In this document: positions 9,543 to 20,749 of the stretch, piece after piece
Layout: every line of letters begins with the position of its first letter
Numbering within the stretch: the first letter of the stretch is position 1
NCBI GenBank assembly: GCA_030247885.1
Contig: JAPDRO010000010.1
Location: 372,001 to 436,000, forward strand
Reading direction: 5' to 3'
From: Taxawa tesnikishii (nom. ined.)
Taxonomy: Eukaryota; Ascomycota; Dothideomycetes; Dothideales
DNA length: 64,000 nucleotides
Translations under genes and position numbers: made by a program
The notes under the pieces: generated by a model
Told to the model about the DNA's origin: nothing
Seen by the model: only the letters and a program-made list of their open reading frames with translations
Databases searched by the model: none

Positions 9543-11676
9543 CCGTGTCCGTGCACTCAATGCGCGCATTCAGTCAATGCACCGAGACGCGGTTAACCAC
9601 CCATTTTCATCCCAACTTAGCACAACAAGATGAGCGATATGGAAGAAGCGCTTGCAGAATGTGATACAGTACCCTCTGATGAGGATATCCCATGGCAGAA
9701 AATAGCTGACAAGCATGGTGTTGTGCGCTCGACTTTGACGCGCAAACACCGAGGGGAAACGCGCTCGCGAGAAGACGCAGGTTTAGCACGTCGCAACTTG
9801 TCACCACAACAGGAGGCAGAGCTTGTGGAGTATATAGAGGAATTAACAGAGCGTAAGCTTCCTCCTACAAAAGAAATGGTGCAGATTTACGCGTCTGATA
9901 TCGCTGGACACCCCGTCTCCGAGAGCTGGGTCTCGCGCTTCCTCAACCGTCACACCGATAAGCTCACGTCACAATGGAGCACTTCTATGGATCGCACACG
10001 CCACGCCGCTGATTCTGGTGATAAGTACAAGGTGTACTTTGAACAGCTAGGCAGCAAAATTGACTACTACGAAGTGAGGCCTGCGCATACATACAATATG
10101 GATGAGAAGGGCTTCATGATTGGAGCTGTTGGCAGACAGAAGAGGATCTTCCGCGAGCGGCTGTACAAGAAGAAGCAGTATCAGCAGATGCTCCAGCATG
10201 GCAACAGAGAGTGGATAAGCTTGTTGGCGTGTGTTTGCGCCGATGATACAGCGTTGCCGCCAGCTCTTATATATGCGGCTGACTCCAAGAACATCCAATC
10301 AAGCTGGGTGGAGGATGTGAGGATAGGCAAGCACATGGCCTTCTTCGGAGTATCAGGCAGTGGCTGGAGCAACGACGGCTTAGGCCTGGCATGGCTGCAA
10401 CAGGTCTTTGATCGCTTCACAAAGGCCAAAGCACGGAGAAAGTACCGCCTGTTGCTTGTAGATGGCCACGGGAGTCACCTAACGGAAGAGTCTTTCGAGT
10501 ATTGCCACAGGCATAAGATACTATTGGGTGTCTATCCGCCTCACAGCACCCACACGTTGCAGCCGCTCGATATGGTGATGTTCAAGCCTCTTAGCATAGC
10601 ATACTCAAAGAAGCTGGCAACACGCCTTCACAAGCACCATGGCTTAGTGCCTGTGACTAAAGCTGACTTCTTCTCACTGTTCTGGGACGCCTGGGTGGCC
10701 AGCTTCACCGCGAAGAACATCTTCAGCTCCTTCAAATCGACAGGTGTACACCCCTTCAACCCCAACGTTATACTGCACCGTTTCTATGACGAGGACTCCG
10801 ACACGGCCAGTGACGCCTCATCTGAAGCTCCTGTGTATCACGGATATACCTGGATAAAACTGGACACTGTGGCCAAACGAGCGATGGCTAGTGCCTCGGA
10901 GAAGGACGCATCTATTGTTCGGCAATCGATCCACCATATGGCTATACAAAACAGCCTTCTGAGGGCTGAAAACGAGGGTCTCCTTGACGCTCTCACTGTC
11001 AAGAAGCAGCGAGAGAAGCAGAGCAAGTCTCTAGCTTTGTTGCAACACTATGAGTACTGGGGTCCTTCCATAATGTGGACTCCTCGATCGTTCCGAGAAG
11101 CCAAGGTGCGCATGAGGCTTGCAAGGGAAGAGCGAGAAGCTGAAGAGAAAAAGAAGGTTGACATGAAGGAGTTAGCCAAGGCTCATAAGCTATACAATGA
11201 CAAGCTTGCTGAGGAAAAGCGTGAGAAGCGGAAGAAGGAGAAGGAAGAGCGTGGCCGGCAGGCTGCTGTGAAGGCCAAGGAAGTCGCCAAGCGCAAGGCA
11301 GAGAGAGAGCGTCAAAAGCAAGCTCGCGACGCTCAAAAAGCTACAAAACAAGCCTCAGGTAGTAAGCGCAAGGCCTCACAGAAAGCAGCACCAAGAAAGA
11401 AGCAGAAACGTGGTGCTGTAGGTGATGTAGGTGGTGCTTCTGCCGCCGAGCGCTCCCCGTCTCCTCCGCCTAGAAGATCCATATGCGGCCGCAATATCAA
11501 GCTTCCGCGCAAATATAGATAGTACAAGTTTGTCGCATAGGCCTGTAGAGTACTCCACCGAAAAAATCTTACAATAACAGCTATTGTGTGTGGCTCTGTG
11601 GCTTCATTTTTTGTCGTGACTATTTTGGTGATTGGCGCGCATTGACTGAATGCGCGCATTGAGTGCACGGACACGG
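9543..11676 (+). mobile_element. Fot1-type transposon C, apparently complete and autonomous
   Basis: TA flanks at 9541-9542 and 11677-11678. The terminal inverted repeats match over about 38 bases, beginning CCGTGTCCGTGCACTCAATG, with two direct CAATGC-type motifs in each. The transposase frame is intact. The right end lies directly against coding sequence of the permease gene. Perfect ends, the TA duplication and an intact gene make it a good candidate for an active element, though activity is not shown by sequence alone. Confidence 0.93.
9630..11522 (+). CDS. Element C transposase, intact (DDE_1, Fot1/pogo)
   Basis: One intronless frame of 630 codons from the ATG at 9630. An N-terminal Psq-like HTH (residues about 5-42) is followed by a CENP-B-like HTH (about 57-110, SESWVSRFLNRH). 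The DDE_1 catalytic core has Asp158 (YNMDEKGF), Asp278 (LLVDGHGSH) and Asp314 (LQPLDMVMF), with 35 residues between the last two (DD35D). The C-terminal third is a charged coiled coil rich in Lys, Arg and Glu, probably for dimerisation or nuclear entry. The enzyme would bind the terminal repeats, excise the element and insert it at TA. It may also mobilise the defective B copy, whose ends are almost the same. Confidence 0.93.
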   Translation: MSDMEEALAECDTVPSDEDIPWQKIADKHGVVRSTLTRKHRGETRSREDAGLARRNLSPQQEAELVEYIEELTERKLPPTKEMVQIYASDIAGHPVSESWVSRFLNRHTDKLTSQWSTSMDRTRHAADSGDKYKVYFEQLGSKIDYYEVRPAHTYNMDEKGFMIGAVGRQKRIFRERLYKKKQYQQMLQHGNREWISLLACVCADDTALPPALIYAADSKNIQSSWVEDVRIGKHMAFFGVSGSGWSNDGLGLAWLQQVFDRFTKAKARRKYRLLLVDGHGSHLTEESFEYCHRHKILLGVYPPHSTHTLQPLDMVMFKPLSIAYSKKLATRLHKHHGLVPVTKADFFSLFWDAWVASFTAKNIFSSFKSTGVHPFNPNVILHRFYDEDSDTASDASSEAPVYHGYTWIKLDTVAKRAMASASEKDASIVRQSIHHMAIQNSLLRAENEGLLDALTVKKQREKQSKSLALLQHYEYWGPSIMWTPRSFREAKVRMRLAREEREAEEKKKVDMKELAKAHKLYNDKLAEEKREKRKKEKEERGRQAAVKAKEVAKRKAERERQKQARDAQKATKQASGSKRKASQKAAPRKKQKRGAVGDVGGASAAERSPSPPPRRSICGRNIKLPRKYR

Positions 11677-11677
11677 T

Positions 11678-12915
11678 AAGTTCCTGAGCTGGCTGACGGG
11701 CTGGCTCAGTACACTGGGCTGGCAGGCTGCGGCGTCGACAGGAACCTACCTTGGTGGGACCATCATCCAATCCTTGCTTATCCTTAACGATCCGAGCTAT
11801 GAGCCTCAGCGGTGGCATGCCACTCTGATGCTGTTCGCCGTCCTACTCCTCACTCTCTTCGTCAACACCGTCCTGATTAAGATTCTTCCCGGGCTTGAAG
11901 GTCTCGTCCTCATCCTTCACGTGATAGGATTCTTCGCTGTGCTTATTCCAATCGTGTATCTGGCGCCCATCAGCTCGAATGCGTTCGTATGGACAGAATT
12001 CACGAACCTATCTGGGTACAGCAGCAACGGCCTGTCGTGGCTCATCGGACAGTCGGCTAGCGCCGTTTTGTTCATCGGATACGACGGCGCTTGCCACATG
12101 GCCGAGGAAGTCGAGAACGCATCAGTCAACGTGCCCCGGGCCATGTTTTTCACCATGTTTATCAACGGTGCCCTTGGATTCGCGACATACATCTTTATCC
12201 TCTACTGCTTCGGCAATCCGGAAGAAACTCTGAGCGCACCTTACGGCGCCCCATTCGTGCAAATCTTCTACAACGCCACACAATCGAAAGCAGGAACCAC
12301 GGCCCTGACATCGCTGCTTGTTGCTATGTACATCTTCGCAACCTTCGGCTTTGTCGCTTCAGCTTCTCGGCAAGCTTGGGCCTTTTCCCGCGACAACGGG
12401 CTGCCATTGTCGCGACTCTTCAAACGCGTATCTACTCCTTCTCAGAGCGTATAGAAGTGCGCTAATGCTCTCAGATTGATGCTCGTTGGGCTATCCCCGT
12501 GTGGACGATCGCGCTCACTGGCGCAATCAACTCACTTCTTGGTCTCATCAACATCGGTTCCTCAGTCGCCTTCAACGCCATCGTCTCCCTCGTTGTGTCC
12601 AGTTACCTGTCCTCTTACCTCATTCCGATCATCCTCATAATCCAGAAGCGGTTGAAGGATGAAAGAATCGACTTCGGGCCTTGGAATTTGGGCCGATGGG
12701 GCCTTCCGATCAACATCTTTGCTGTCGCCTACACTCTGCTTACCGTTGTTTTCACTTTCTTTCCTGTATCTGTGCCTGTTACGGCGGTGACGATGAATTG
12801 GTCGTGCGTGGTTTACGGTGGTGTCATCATCTTGGGCATCATCTATTACGTCTTGCATGGACACAAGAGCTATGTCGGCCCAACGACTGAGTTGGATATC
12901 CCAACTGAAACCTAG
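11678..12915 (+). pseudogene. Amino-acid/choline permease (APC family), 5' end lost at transposon C
   Basis: Exon 1 (11678-12427) enters in mid-protein (KFLSWLTGWLSTLGWQAA). A 47-base intron (12428-12474, GTATCT...GCTAATGCTCTCAG) has a clear branch site. Exon 2 (12475-12915) starts IDARWAIPVWTIALTGAIN and ends with the typical tail MNWSCVVYGG...YYVLHGHKSYVGP. About 396 residues with many hydrophobic segments remain of a family usually near 500. It matches fungal GABA/choline-type plasma-membrane permeases. The missing N-terminal part (normally the first transmembrane segments) is not found left of the transposon chain either. The surviving frame is otherwise clean, which suggests the loss is recent. 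Confidence 0.85.
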
Positions 12916-13508
12916 ATTAGGTTGTTAGACTTGGACGAATCTCTTCAGATTGATCAAGCGCAGAACGTGTGTAGCTAGTGGCCAGTAATAAATGGAGTAG
13001 ACCAAGACGACACAGTGTCATGTGCTTTACATGCAGTTCACACCTGTACCGCAGCCTCGAAACCTCAATGGACACAGCATCTCAAACTACCTAGGCTCAG
13101 TTCACAGCTTCCGCAAAGCAAAACATCTCGAGCTCACAATTTGTCCTCCATGTGTTTTATGCGGATAATGACGGATAACGAACGATCGGCAATAGTCGGC
13201 AAGCCTCCACAATCAAGACCTGTGCGCACCAATCAGATGGTTTCTAACTTAATACGTGCGTTGAACCATTCATGAAGCTAAATAGAGATAACTGCGAGTC
13301 TAGCGAAGTCGGGTAAGTGGGTTAGTCTGTTGCCGCATTTAAACAAGTTGCATAAGGATCGTCCCGCTCAAACTCCAACTGCTTTGTCTGAACGAGTGAA
13401 ATCAACGCAACTCCGAGCAAGCTGCATTCTCACTTGCTCCGAGAAGTGTTTTCTCCCACCCACTTCAAGCAACCAGCCATTGTCTTCTCTAAAAGTACAG
13501 TCCAAATT
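12916..13508. other. Intergenic, no gene recognised
   Basis: Sequence between the permease stop and the acetyltransferase start. Short frames only, no repeat or transposon end seen. It should hold the permease 3' end and the promoter of the next gene. Confidence 0.5.
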
Positions 13509-14335
13509 ATGCACGGTGCAAACAGCATGAAAAAGTCAACGGAACTCGAAGTCGCACCAGCTCTCGAATCCGACATTGACCGACTCATGGAAGTCCAGTT
13601 CTCCGCCTTTGAGGGCGATCCCTACCACGGAGCCCTGTATCCGGGCGACCACTTCTCCCCTACAGTGCGTAGATCAGCCGGAGAGAGAACCATCAAAGAG
13701 TGGCGCTCAGATCCGTCCGTCATCTTCATGAAATGCGCCAACCGCCACAGCGGCCAAATCGTGGGATTCGCGAAGTGGAATCTATACGAAATGGAGAGGG
13801 CAGAGGAGCAATGGACGAAAAGGCCGGATGTGGATTGGTGTACGGGGCGGCAAAAGGAGGTTGCGGAGAACTTCTTGTACGCCACGATGGCGATGAGGGA
13901 GAAGACTTGGGAGGGACGACCGCACTTGTGTGAGTTTCACGATGCGGTTACCTTTCTGCAGTTTCGGACTTCGAGTCGTGCTTGCACGGATCGGGAGGTG
14001 ATACTAACGCGACGATAGTGCTGAGCTTGCTGTGCGTCCGTCAAGACTTCCAGCGTAAACGTGCCGGTACGTTGCTCGTGGAATGGGGGCTCGAGCGGGC
14101 TGCGAGCCTGGCATTACCCACTTATCTCGAAGCCAGTCCAGCAGGTTTCCACCTGTATCGCAAGTTGGGCTTTTATCAGATCGATGTTGTCGTGGTCAGA
14201 GCTGGGGAGTGGGACGGCGACTTTGATAGACACTATGTTGCCATGTTGACAAGACCGAAGACTGAAATCTCGAGTGCGAAGGGAGACGCGGTAGAGATGG
14301 CAGAGACGTCGGAAAAGATAGACACCCTGTCCTAA
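13509..14335 (+). CDS. GNAT-family N-acetyltransferase
   Basis: Two exons, 13509-13929 and 14019-14335, give 245 residues. The 89-base intron starts GTGAGT and ends GATAG with a textbook TACTAAC branch site at 14002-14008. The start chosen is the first in-frame ATG (MHGANSMKKSTELEVAPALES). The N-terminal part (DIDRLMEVQFSAFEGDPYH) and IVGFAKW resemble fungal GNAT proteins. The acetyl-CoA binding region follows the intron (LSLLCVRQDFQRKRAGTLLVEWGL), then PTYLEASPAGFHLYRKLGF. It would transfer acetyl from acetyl-CoA to an unknown amine. No lesion is seen. Confidence 0.85.
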
Positions 14336-15017
14336 CTCTGATAGAGAGACAGAAGACCGTTCTGTTCACCCTGGGAGCTCCCGCAACTGAAAGCGAGCTC
14401 ATGCCATTCTCACATGTCTCGCGATCGTCTCGAGGATATGCAACCCTGCTCATCGGCTTCCACAAATCGTTTGTACGTACTCTTGGGTGCTATAGCGGGC
14501 GCAGCCCTCGCTGTCGTGAGAGTATTTGTAGAAATTCCGACTTCCAGCGGATGGCTGCACCAGCAATTGTGTAGTTGCCTTCCCGACGAACCAAGCGAAG
14601 AATTGCTGGATGATGAGCTTACTAGCATCCTTCCAGATTCTCATGCTCTTAACAGAGGATGTAGGACTGCGAGTTCCATTGTTGCATGCAGACGTAAAGA
14701 TATGAATTAGTAATAGGATCAGGCCAGCAGGAACTGTTCCGCACCGCAAGCGATTCGCTTGACACCATCCAGGCATACGGAGAATGGTACAGTATGTGCC
14801 GCTACTCGGTAATAACATGCACTTTCTCGTCCGTCACAGGTCCCGCAAGACAATATACATGCTGCTGTAGGAGGGGCATGTCTGTGTAGTATCTAGAAGT
14901 CGCTTTACAACCGATGAGAAATCGAAGACGGAGTAACGAAGGGCAGAGATACTGGGACTACAGTAACGGCCGAGGAAATCTGATGCGTTCGTGTTCAGCT
15001 TTCGAGAACTAAATCAC
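14336..15017. other. No gene recognised
   Basis: A plus-strand frame of 98 codons at 14414-14710 starts MSRDRLEDMQPCSS and has one hydrophobic stretch (LYVLLGAIAGAALAVVRVFV). I recognise no family and cannot tell a real small membrane protein from chance. No repeat family of this window was found here. Confidence 0.3.
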
Positions 15018-16187
15018 CTCTTCTTCGACCGATTGGCGGGCATCGACTCCATCGTTTCACAACTCGCCGTCCTGAGATGGCAGGCACCTGTATTCATCAG
15101 ATTAATGCTGCACGGTTCAATGCGACAAACTATGATGGCGTAAAGAGGTGGTTTGACGCAGTAATGGAGCTTTCCCTAGAACAGCAGTACCCTCCAGAGT
15201 GCGTCTTCAACGTGGAAGAGTCTGGCTTTGCTGTCGGAGCGAGCCAGTCGTCAAGAGCATCGGTCAACATACGCGAGGCAGCTAGCTGGAGGCAGATCGG
15301 AAGCAGACAAGAGTGGATAACTGCAATCGAGTGTGTGAGTGCTGCTGGGCTTGCCGTGCCGCCCTGATCATCTTCAAGGCCAAACACACCAACACCGCCT
15401 GGGTACCTGCACACACGCCTCCGAACTGGAGGTTCTCGACTAGCAGCAGCGGCTGGACGTCTGATATCCACGGTTTCCAGTGGCTGACCACTGTTTTTGA
15501 GCCTTCAACACGGCCGAAGAACCCTACGGCACGGCGACTACTGGTCATGGACGGTCATAGCAGCCACACAACTGCAAATGTAATCGCCTTCTGCCTGGAG
15601 AATGCAATCGACTTGCTTATCCTACCACCGCATTGTTCGCATATACTCCAGCCGCTTGACGTTGGGGTGTTTGCGCCGCTGAAGCGCGCGCTAGCTTCGG
15701 ACACCGTCGTAGCCTTACAACTCGGTTCTGGCCGCATATCGCGCGTAGGATGGACGGAGATGTATATCCGCGCAAGTGCGAAGGCGCTTCGTACTAACAA
15801 CGTCCTAAGCGGGTGGAGAGGGGCAGGTCTTGTGCCTCTGGGCCCTGTAACAGTACTCGACAAGCTACCTACGAAGCCAACTACGGCGGACTCACAACCT
15901 CATACACCTCCGCAACAACCCGGTCTGGACCTATCGCTGCTAGACAGCGCTCCTTCAGATGGCATCGAACTACGTGAAGCGAACGCAATCCTTAATTCAG
16001 CGATTGAAGCTGGCTCAGGCCTTGCTTTTCCGGTAAAGCGCTATGCGGAGCGGATGACTCGCGCTTTTGAGTCGACGCATAGCGAGCTTGTTACAATGCG
16101 AAAGCAACTTCGAGAGCAAGAGAAGCTTCTTAAACACATGAAAGTCTCGAAAGGAAGGCAAGCGGGTCGCATTGAAGGGAAGGTTCA
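15018..16187 (+). mobile_element. Family-A transposon remnant G, both ends missing
   Basis: Homology to the family-A transposase starts about 15018, inside the CENP-B-like domain, and ends about 16187 inside the C-terminal part. Terminal repeats are absent. The reading is open at 15077-15363, with the first catalytic Asp changed (VFNVEESGF where others have YNMDESGF). A single-base deletion near 15364 (CCCTGATCATC) then moves it to a second frame that runs on with LVMDGHSSH and LQPLDVGVF. The same deletion occurs in element A. The right edge joins directly to a decayed PD-(D/E)XK-like gene on the other strand. Confidence 0.8.
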
Positions 16188-17010
16188 ACAAGACCTGACG
16201 ACAGCGCGTTCCCTCCAAACCAGGGTCGATACACAGTCTGTGCCCAATCCAACAGTAGTTGCAGTACTGTGATGATTTCAGCACACCTACAATCGTTGTC
16301 GCGTCCCCGACAACATGTTTGGACCATGTTTTCTTCCTGTTGCATTAAAAAGTGGTGCCGACAAGACTACCTGGTTGTTTGCCTACCGTAGCTCGTGACT
16401 GATCCCTCCAGGCCAACATGAATGACCACTCAAATCCCCGGGCTAGCAGTGGAGGGGGATATGGTAGCTGATTTCCCGCGTTCCGCCTAGAGCCAGCCAT
16501 CAACTCTTCCCGCCGGTTGGAGTGTGCAGCTGCCCATATTACTAATTGACTGTACGCCTCTTTCAACCCTTCCCTAGCTCTTTTGGTCCCAATGCTAACA
16601 GCAGTTGGTGTGCCTATCTTTGGCTTGTGCGATGTATAGTTGAAGCTTCCAAACCCATCCTTGTTAGCTGGAACACGGTTGAAGGCTATTTGGAGGATGC
16701 TGTTACGCTTGGAGGATGATGGCGGAGTCGATCATCTTCGGGATTTCGTTGTTTTCTTGTGTCCTAGGAGCAAAGATTCTAGGGTTTGATATTTGTGAGT
16801 AGTAGGACCTTGACTATGATGAAGGCTCCCTCTCATATATTAACAACGCCCACAACCTCGGCATGTTGTGACAGATCTTGAACTTTCCATGCTAGCTCAT
16901 GTTCGTGCTGTACGCGACAAGTGTTGGTGTTCTTGACGATTCTTTGCGTTTCGCGCATCCTGGCTACTACCCAAGCTTTGCACGAGCATTAACGTCTTAT
17001 CACGAGGCGG
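16188..17010 (-). pseudogene. Decayed PD-(D/E)XK nuclease-like gene (copy J)
   Basis: Read on the minus strand from about 17010, fragments match the genes at 19054-20566 and 33878-35538 in order: RIVKNTNTCRVQHEHELAWK (the HE..W. block), PKMIDSAIILQA (the catalytic Asp block, MVDFAIVLQP in the good copy), YSQLVIWAAAHSNRREELM, and VLQLLLDWAQTVYRPWF at the 3' end near 16200-16275. The frame is broken several times and the ExK block is not visible. The family looks like the fungal PD-(D/E)XK nuclease-like proteins (PDDEXK superfamily in Pfam); the assignment comes from the sequence pattern only. Confidence 0.6.
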
Positions 17011-17759
17011 TCGAACGGTAGGAAGATCTTCTCAGTAGGGCGTGGTCCATTCTGTGGTGCGATCCTTCGTCAGTTATACTCTCCACACCGACATTCAGAC
17101 TGTGCTCACGCTTCAACCTCCAGGCATGGCCGGAATGCCGTTGGCAAAACCAATCACCTTAACGGACAGGTCTCTGCCCTCATCGGCTTTGCGCACCACC
17201 GAACACAGAATTGGCTACAATGTCGATCGCTTGTTTGAGTGTATGCGATGGAAACCCTGGTTGGGCTACGTGGTCGCTGTCTCATACAGAGATCCCTTGA
17301 CTGTCTGGAGTTTGATACGAAGCCAGAATCAGTTGAACACACTGCATGGTTAATCCGAGCGTTGGTGGGCATGCAAGGCCTAGCGAGTTTACTTGGAGGT
17401 TCTGGACGCTTCAGTCAATGCCGAGAGTCCATTGCTGAGCCTCATGCAGGCGAAGAAGTTGTCCAATCAGCGATCTGTGCGAAAGGAGGCTTCCCTTCCG
17501 AAGTTTCTCAGCTCCTCATGGTTTAACCGCCTCGGTTCCTAGTTGCCTGCCTGCCTTGCGCAATGTCAGTTCGCATTGATGCAAGCCTATGAAAAGCAAC
17601 ATGAGTTGTCCCGAGGTTTTACACTCTCGAACTGGTTGACACCGTCTGTTAGAGACAGTCCAAGAGCGTACTCCATAGACTTCAGCCATGATTTGGTGTC
17701 CATTGGGCCGGACTGTGCAGTACTTCTCATAGGTGTCAGACTCAACGTAGGGTACGTCT
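17011..17759. other. No gene recognised
   Basis: Several open frames of 70-100 codons overlap on both strands without any recognised motif. I see no transposon end or shared repeat. Confidence 0.3.
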
Positions 17760-18540
17760 GTAATGGCTTGCATTAGCGGCTTTGTTCCGTCACCGACCAA
17801 TGATCAGAAGTCATCAAAACACTACTTCGCGTACGCGAAGATGTTTTGTCCAGTGCTCCCACAGTAAAGCCTGATGGATAAGAGCATTCGAAAGCGAGAA
17901 TAGAGTGTATTTGACGCAGTGTCCTAGGACGTACCTTATTTTGCACAATGGCAGCTTTGCAGACTTCTCCTCCAGTCATGTTCGGTGCTGGATCGCGCAA
18001 TAAGCAGTGCTTCTTGGAGCCTCGGGCACGATCAGTCCTCGCTACAAGCGACAGCCCTCAGTAATGGTCTTTGGGCATTCTCCGCGTGTTATGCACAGAA
18101 GACGGGCGGCCAAAATCAAGGCGCTGTCACTACGTGCAACTTCGTAGGGGATAAGCAAGCGAAAGGCAGCAGCGTCGCGTAACACACGGCAGCTGACAGC
18201 TATGCCTGTTTCAGAGACCCTTGTCGCGCACTACTTCAACCCGGCGCTTAGAAGATAACATACAGAAAACCGAAACCTGGATCTCATCTCTTACGCTATC
18301 GCGACACACCTCGCTTGCTTGGGTACAGCTGCGATGTACTCGCTGGAAAGCGGGATTTGGGAACCGGTCTGCATACGGAGGCAGATTGGCGTGGGGAGTT
18401 CTACGGCTACAATCAATCTGCAATGGGTCGGGTTCGTAGTTGTATTATGGGATCCAGAACGGGACGATTTGGCATTGGACAGGAGCAAGCTAGGGTTCAG
18501 CCTTACGCTAGGCCGATGAGAGGAAACAAAGAATATGTCT
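17760..18540 (+). repeat. Dispersed repeat R1, left arm of PD-(D/E)XK unit H
   Basis: This stretch is diverged but collinear with 28940-29533 and 33200-33510 on the same strand, and with 21040-21480 and 36790-37430 on the opposite strand. Shared landmarks are GCGACACACCTCG at 18301-18313 (also 33371-33383), the AAAGCGGGA block near 18347, and gcatacggaggcagattgg near 18371. Identity appears to be roughly two thirds by eye. No coding function is seen. Confidence 0.65.
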
Positions 18541-18589
18541 ACTAAGAATGAGGCATAGATTAACATCAGGCGTCACCCCTACATGCACT

Positions 18590-18850
18590 CAGTGCCTACT
18601 TCGCGTTGGTTGTAAGAGTCTACTCATGACAGACCGACCGTTTCTTGCGGAAGGGGCCAAGCGGACGCAGACTCCACCCCGGGCAACCTGCTTCGACTCG
18701 TCCTAGCAACCAGGCTTGTGTACCTTCTGTCCTGAGCTGGCCTGTGTTTCTAACACACTCAGTCTCTGTGCGGCTTGCCTGTATTTCCACCTCTTTGAGC
18801 CGCCCGAGCACAAGCGCAAGAGATTGCGCGCTCCATGCCTATTGAGACCC
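18590..18850 (-). repeat. Dispersed repeat R2, copy in unit H
   Basis: On the minus strand this matches 36250-36700. Landmarks are aggcatggagcgcgcaac..., gaaacacaggccagct and caggttgcccggggtgg. The copy at 36250 has a partial internal duplication of the GAAACACAGGCCAG segment. R2 lies just inside the R1 arm here, and also just inside R1 at the other unit, but in the opposite orientation. Confidence 0.6.
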
Positions 18851-19053
18851 TCCACAGATTCTCCTTCTTGCTCCTCGGTTAGGCGCTCTCCGAGTGGCCC
18901 CAACAACTTCCGCACAGGGGATCTGCACCAAGTGACAAAGGCTGAAAGTAACAATCGAGCGCGTGGAAAATCGCACTCCAACACAATTACCCCGCAGTTC
19001 CGAACGAGTCACTGAATTGTCTAGCTATGCCGTGGATGACTCTGCTTCGTACG

Positions 19054-20566
19054 TCACGGAACAGCGTGAGTCTCGAACCAGGGCCGGTAATGCGTCTCTG
19101 CCCAATGGAGGAGTAACTGCAGCCCAGAGACGACCTTGAAGACCCCAAGTCTCGTACTCGCGTCTCCGAACTCGATTCTCGTCCAGACGTTCTGCCTCAT
19201 ATTAGTCGAGCTCCTAATCGTTGCATGTGACACTGATGGAAGACTTGCAGTTGTCCCTTCCGCAGTCCTTGAGGCGAACAGAAAGAACCATTGCGGACCC
19301 TGAACAAGGAGGAGCGGAAGCCAGGGAAGGCCGGCACCCTTGGCTCCCCTCTCCTGAAGAAGTTCCTGCAAGCGGGTGAAATGCGCTGCAACCCATACAG
19401 CGAGCTGCGTTTGCGCTTCCTGCAGGTTCTCTCCTTCCGGCTTCGTTTCGATGCTGACTACAACAGGCTTGTCGATAAGCGGACCATATCTTGTATGATT
19501 CAAGCTTCGAGTACCGCCGTCCGGACTTCTGCGGATCTGCCGCAGAGCAGACGACAGCTTTTCGTTCGGCTGGAGAACGATGGCGAAGTCTACCATCTTG
19601 CTCCGGATCGTCTGATTTTCCTGTGTCTCAGGGTTCAGCGTTTCCGGGCTCACTGTTGCGTGCACACTGATAATGAGTGTCAGCTGAACCGTATGGCCGG
19701 ATCCAAGACGCCCTCAACCTACACGTTCTTGACACACACTGTCCGTGAATGCGTTGAGCGACTCTCAGCAAGACTGCCGAGGGGCCCGTGAACGAAACAG
19801 TTCCACGCCGCCTCCGAATCGGCATCCTCGCGGAGCTCGCGGGCTTTGTGTACGATACGATCAACCTCTGATAGCGTAGGGGCCGTACCGAGTTGAGTGC
19901 GTGAGTCTATGGGTGTGTAAAAGACATCGCTTCTTCGAAAGCTTCGCTCCGAGTCCGCGAGATCCTCCTACACAAGTGGCATGTCAACATCATCGGGCAT
20001 GGCTCCTTCGATCAACCCTGGAAGCTTCCCCGTACCTGCAAAGACTGAGGAACAGTCTTGAGGCCTTCCGCAATATCTAAAATACCCTCGACCAGCTCTT
20101 TGAACCCGAGCGGAGCTCTAGGCCCGACTGCGGAGTCATCGTAGGCGTGTATGTTGATCGATCGTGGGATCGTCCGGAGGAATGCGCGTTTTGAGGGACT
20201 CGTGGGCTCTGACCTCCGCGATCTCTTCGAGCTTCGCGATGTGAGCGACGGCTGTGAGGACGTGGTACTCTGTGATCGTGGTGAGTCTGGAACTTCAGGC
20301 GGCGCAAAGGATCTGCTTGGGCCGCGAGGTGTCGCGTCAAGATCAGTGTGGTTGACACCGCTCATCATATGTTTTGCACGCTTGAACGGCGGTTCCGGAG
20401 TCGGGTATGGATGTACGGTACAATCGCACGAGGTGCGCTGTCTCTTGAAGCGGTGCTGAGGACGGCTTGGTGACCGTGGTGAAGGTACGCTTGCCGATGT
20501 GGATTGGGCAATACAGAAATCAGTGTTCTGAAGCCACTCCTCGATGGCGGCGTTGTCGCGATGCAT
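19054..20566 (-). CDS. PD-(D/E)XK nuclease-like protein, copy H
   Basis: Three exons on the minus strand: 20566-20036, 19967-19723, 19666-19054, with introns of 68 and 56 bases (GTACGG...TGTGTAG and GTAGGT...TTATCAG). The model gives 462 residues. The start chosen is MHRDNAAIEEWL, since the paralogue I has its WL motif at the same distance. A low-complexity Ser/Pro/Arg region (TSPSKRAFLRTIP) is followed by the helical block SEAAWNCFVHGPL. The nuclease core has the catalytic Asp in SKMVDFAIVLQP and the E-x-K motif in VVVSIETK, and the gene ends GLQLLLHWAETHYRPWF. Members of this fungal family are widespread and unstudied; DNA cleavage is only inferred. It sits between inverted R1 repeats. A short retained intron in exon 3 is possible. 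Confidence 0.78.
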
Positions 20567-20749
20567 GTTCAGCCTGCGGTAAAAACTGGCGCAACTGTGC
20601 AAGGACGATGACCATCCTTTGTTTTGTTGATGGTGCAGGCGTCAGGACAGTCGCGCAGCCCCACATCCTGAGGTGTTCTCGCTTCGAAAAGTTCTGGGCC
20701 ATCCCCAGATCTCTGCTAAGCGCTGTCACCAGAATCAGCCCAAACCCCC

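Noticed and set aside
3166-11676. Tandem amplification of a single transposon
   Set aside because: D, A and B/C have different terminal repeats and clearly different transposases, so the chain must be made of separate insertions.
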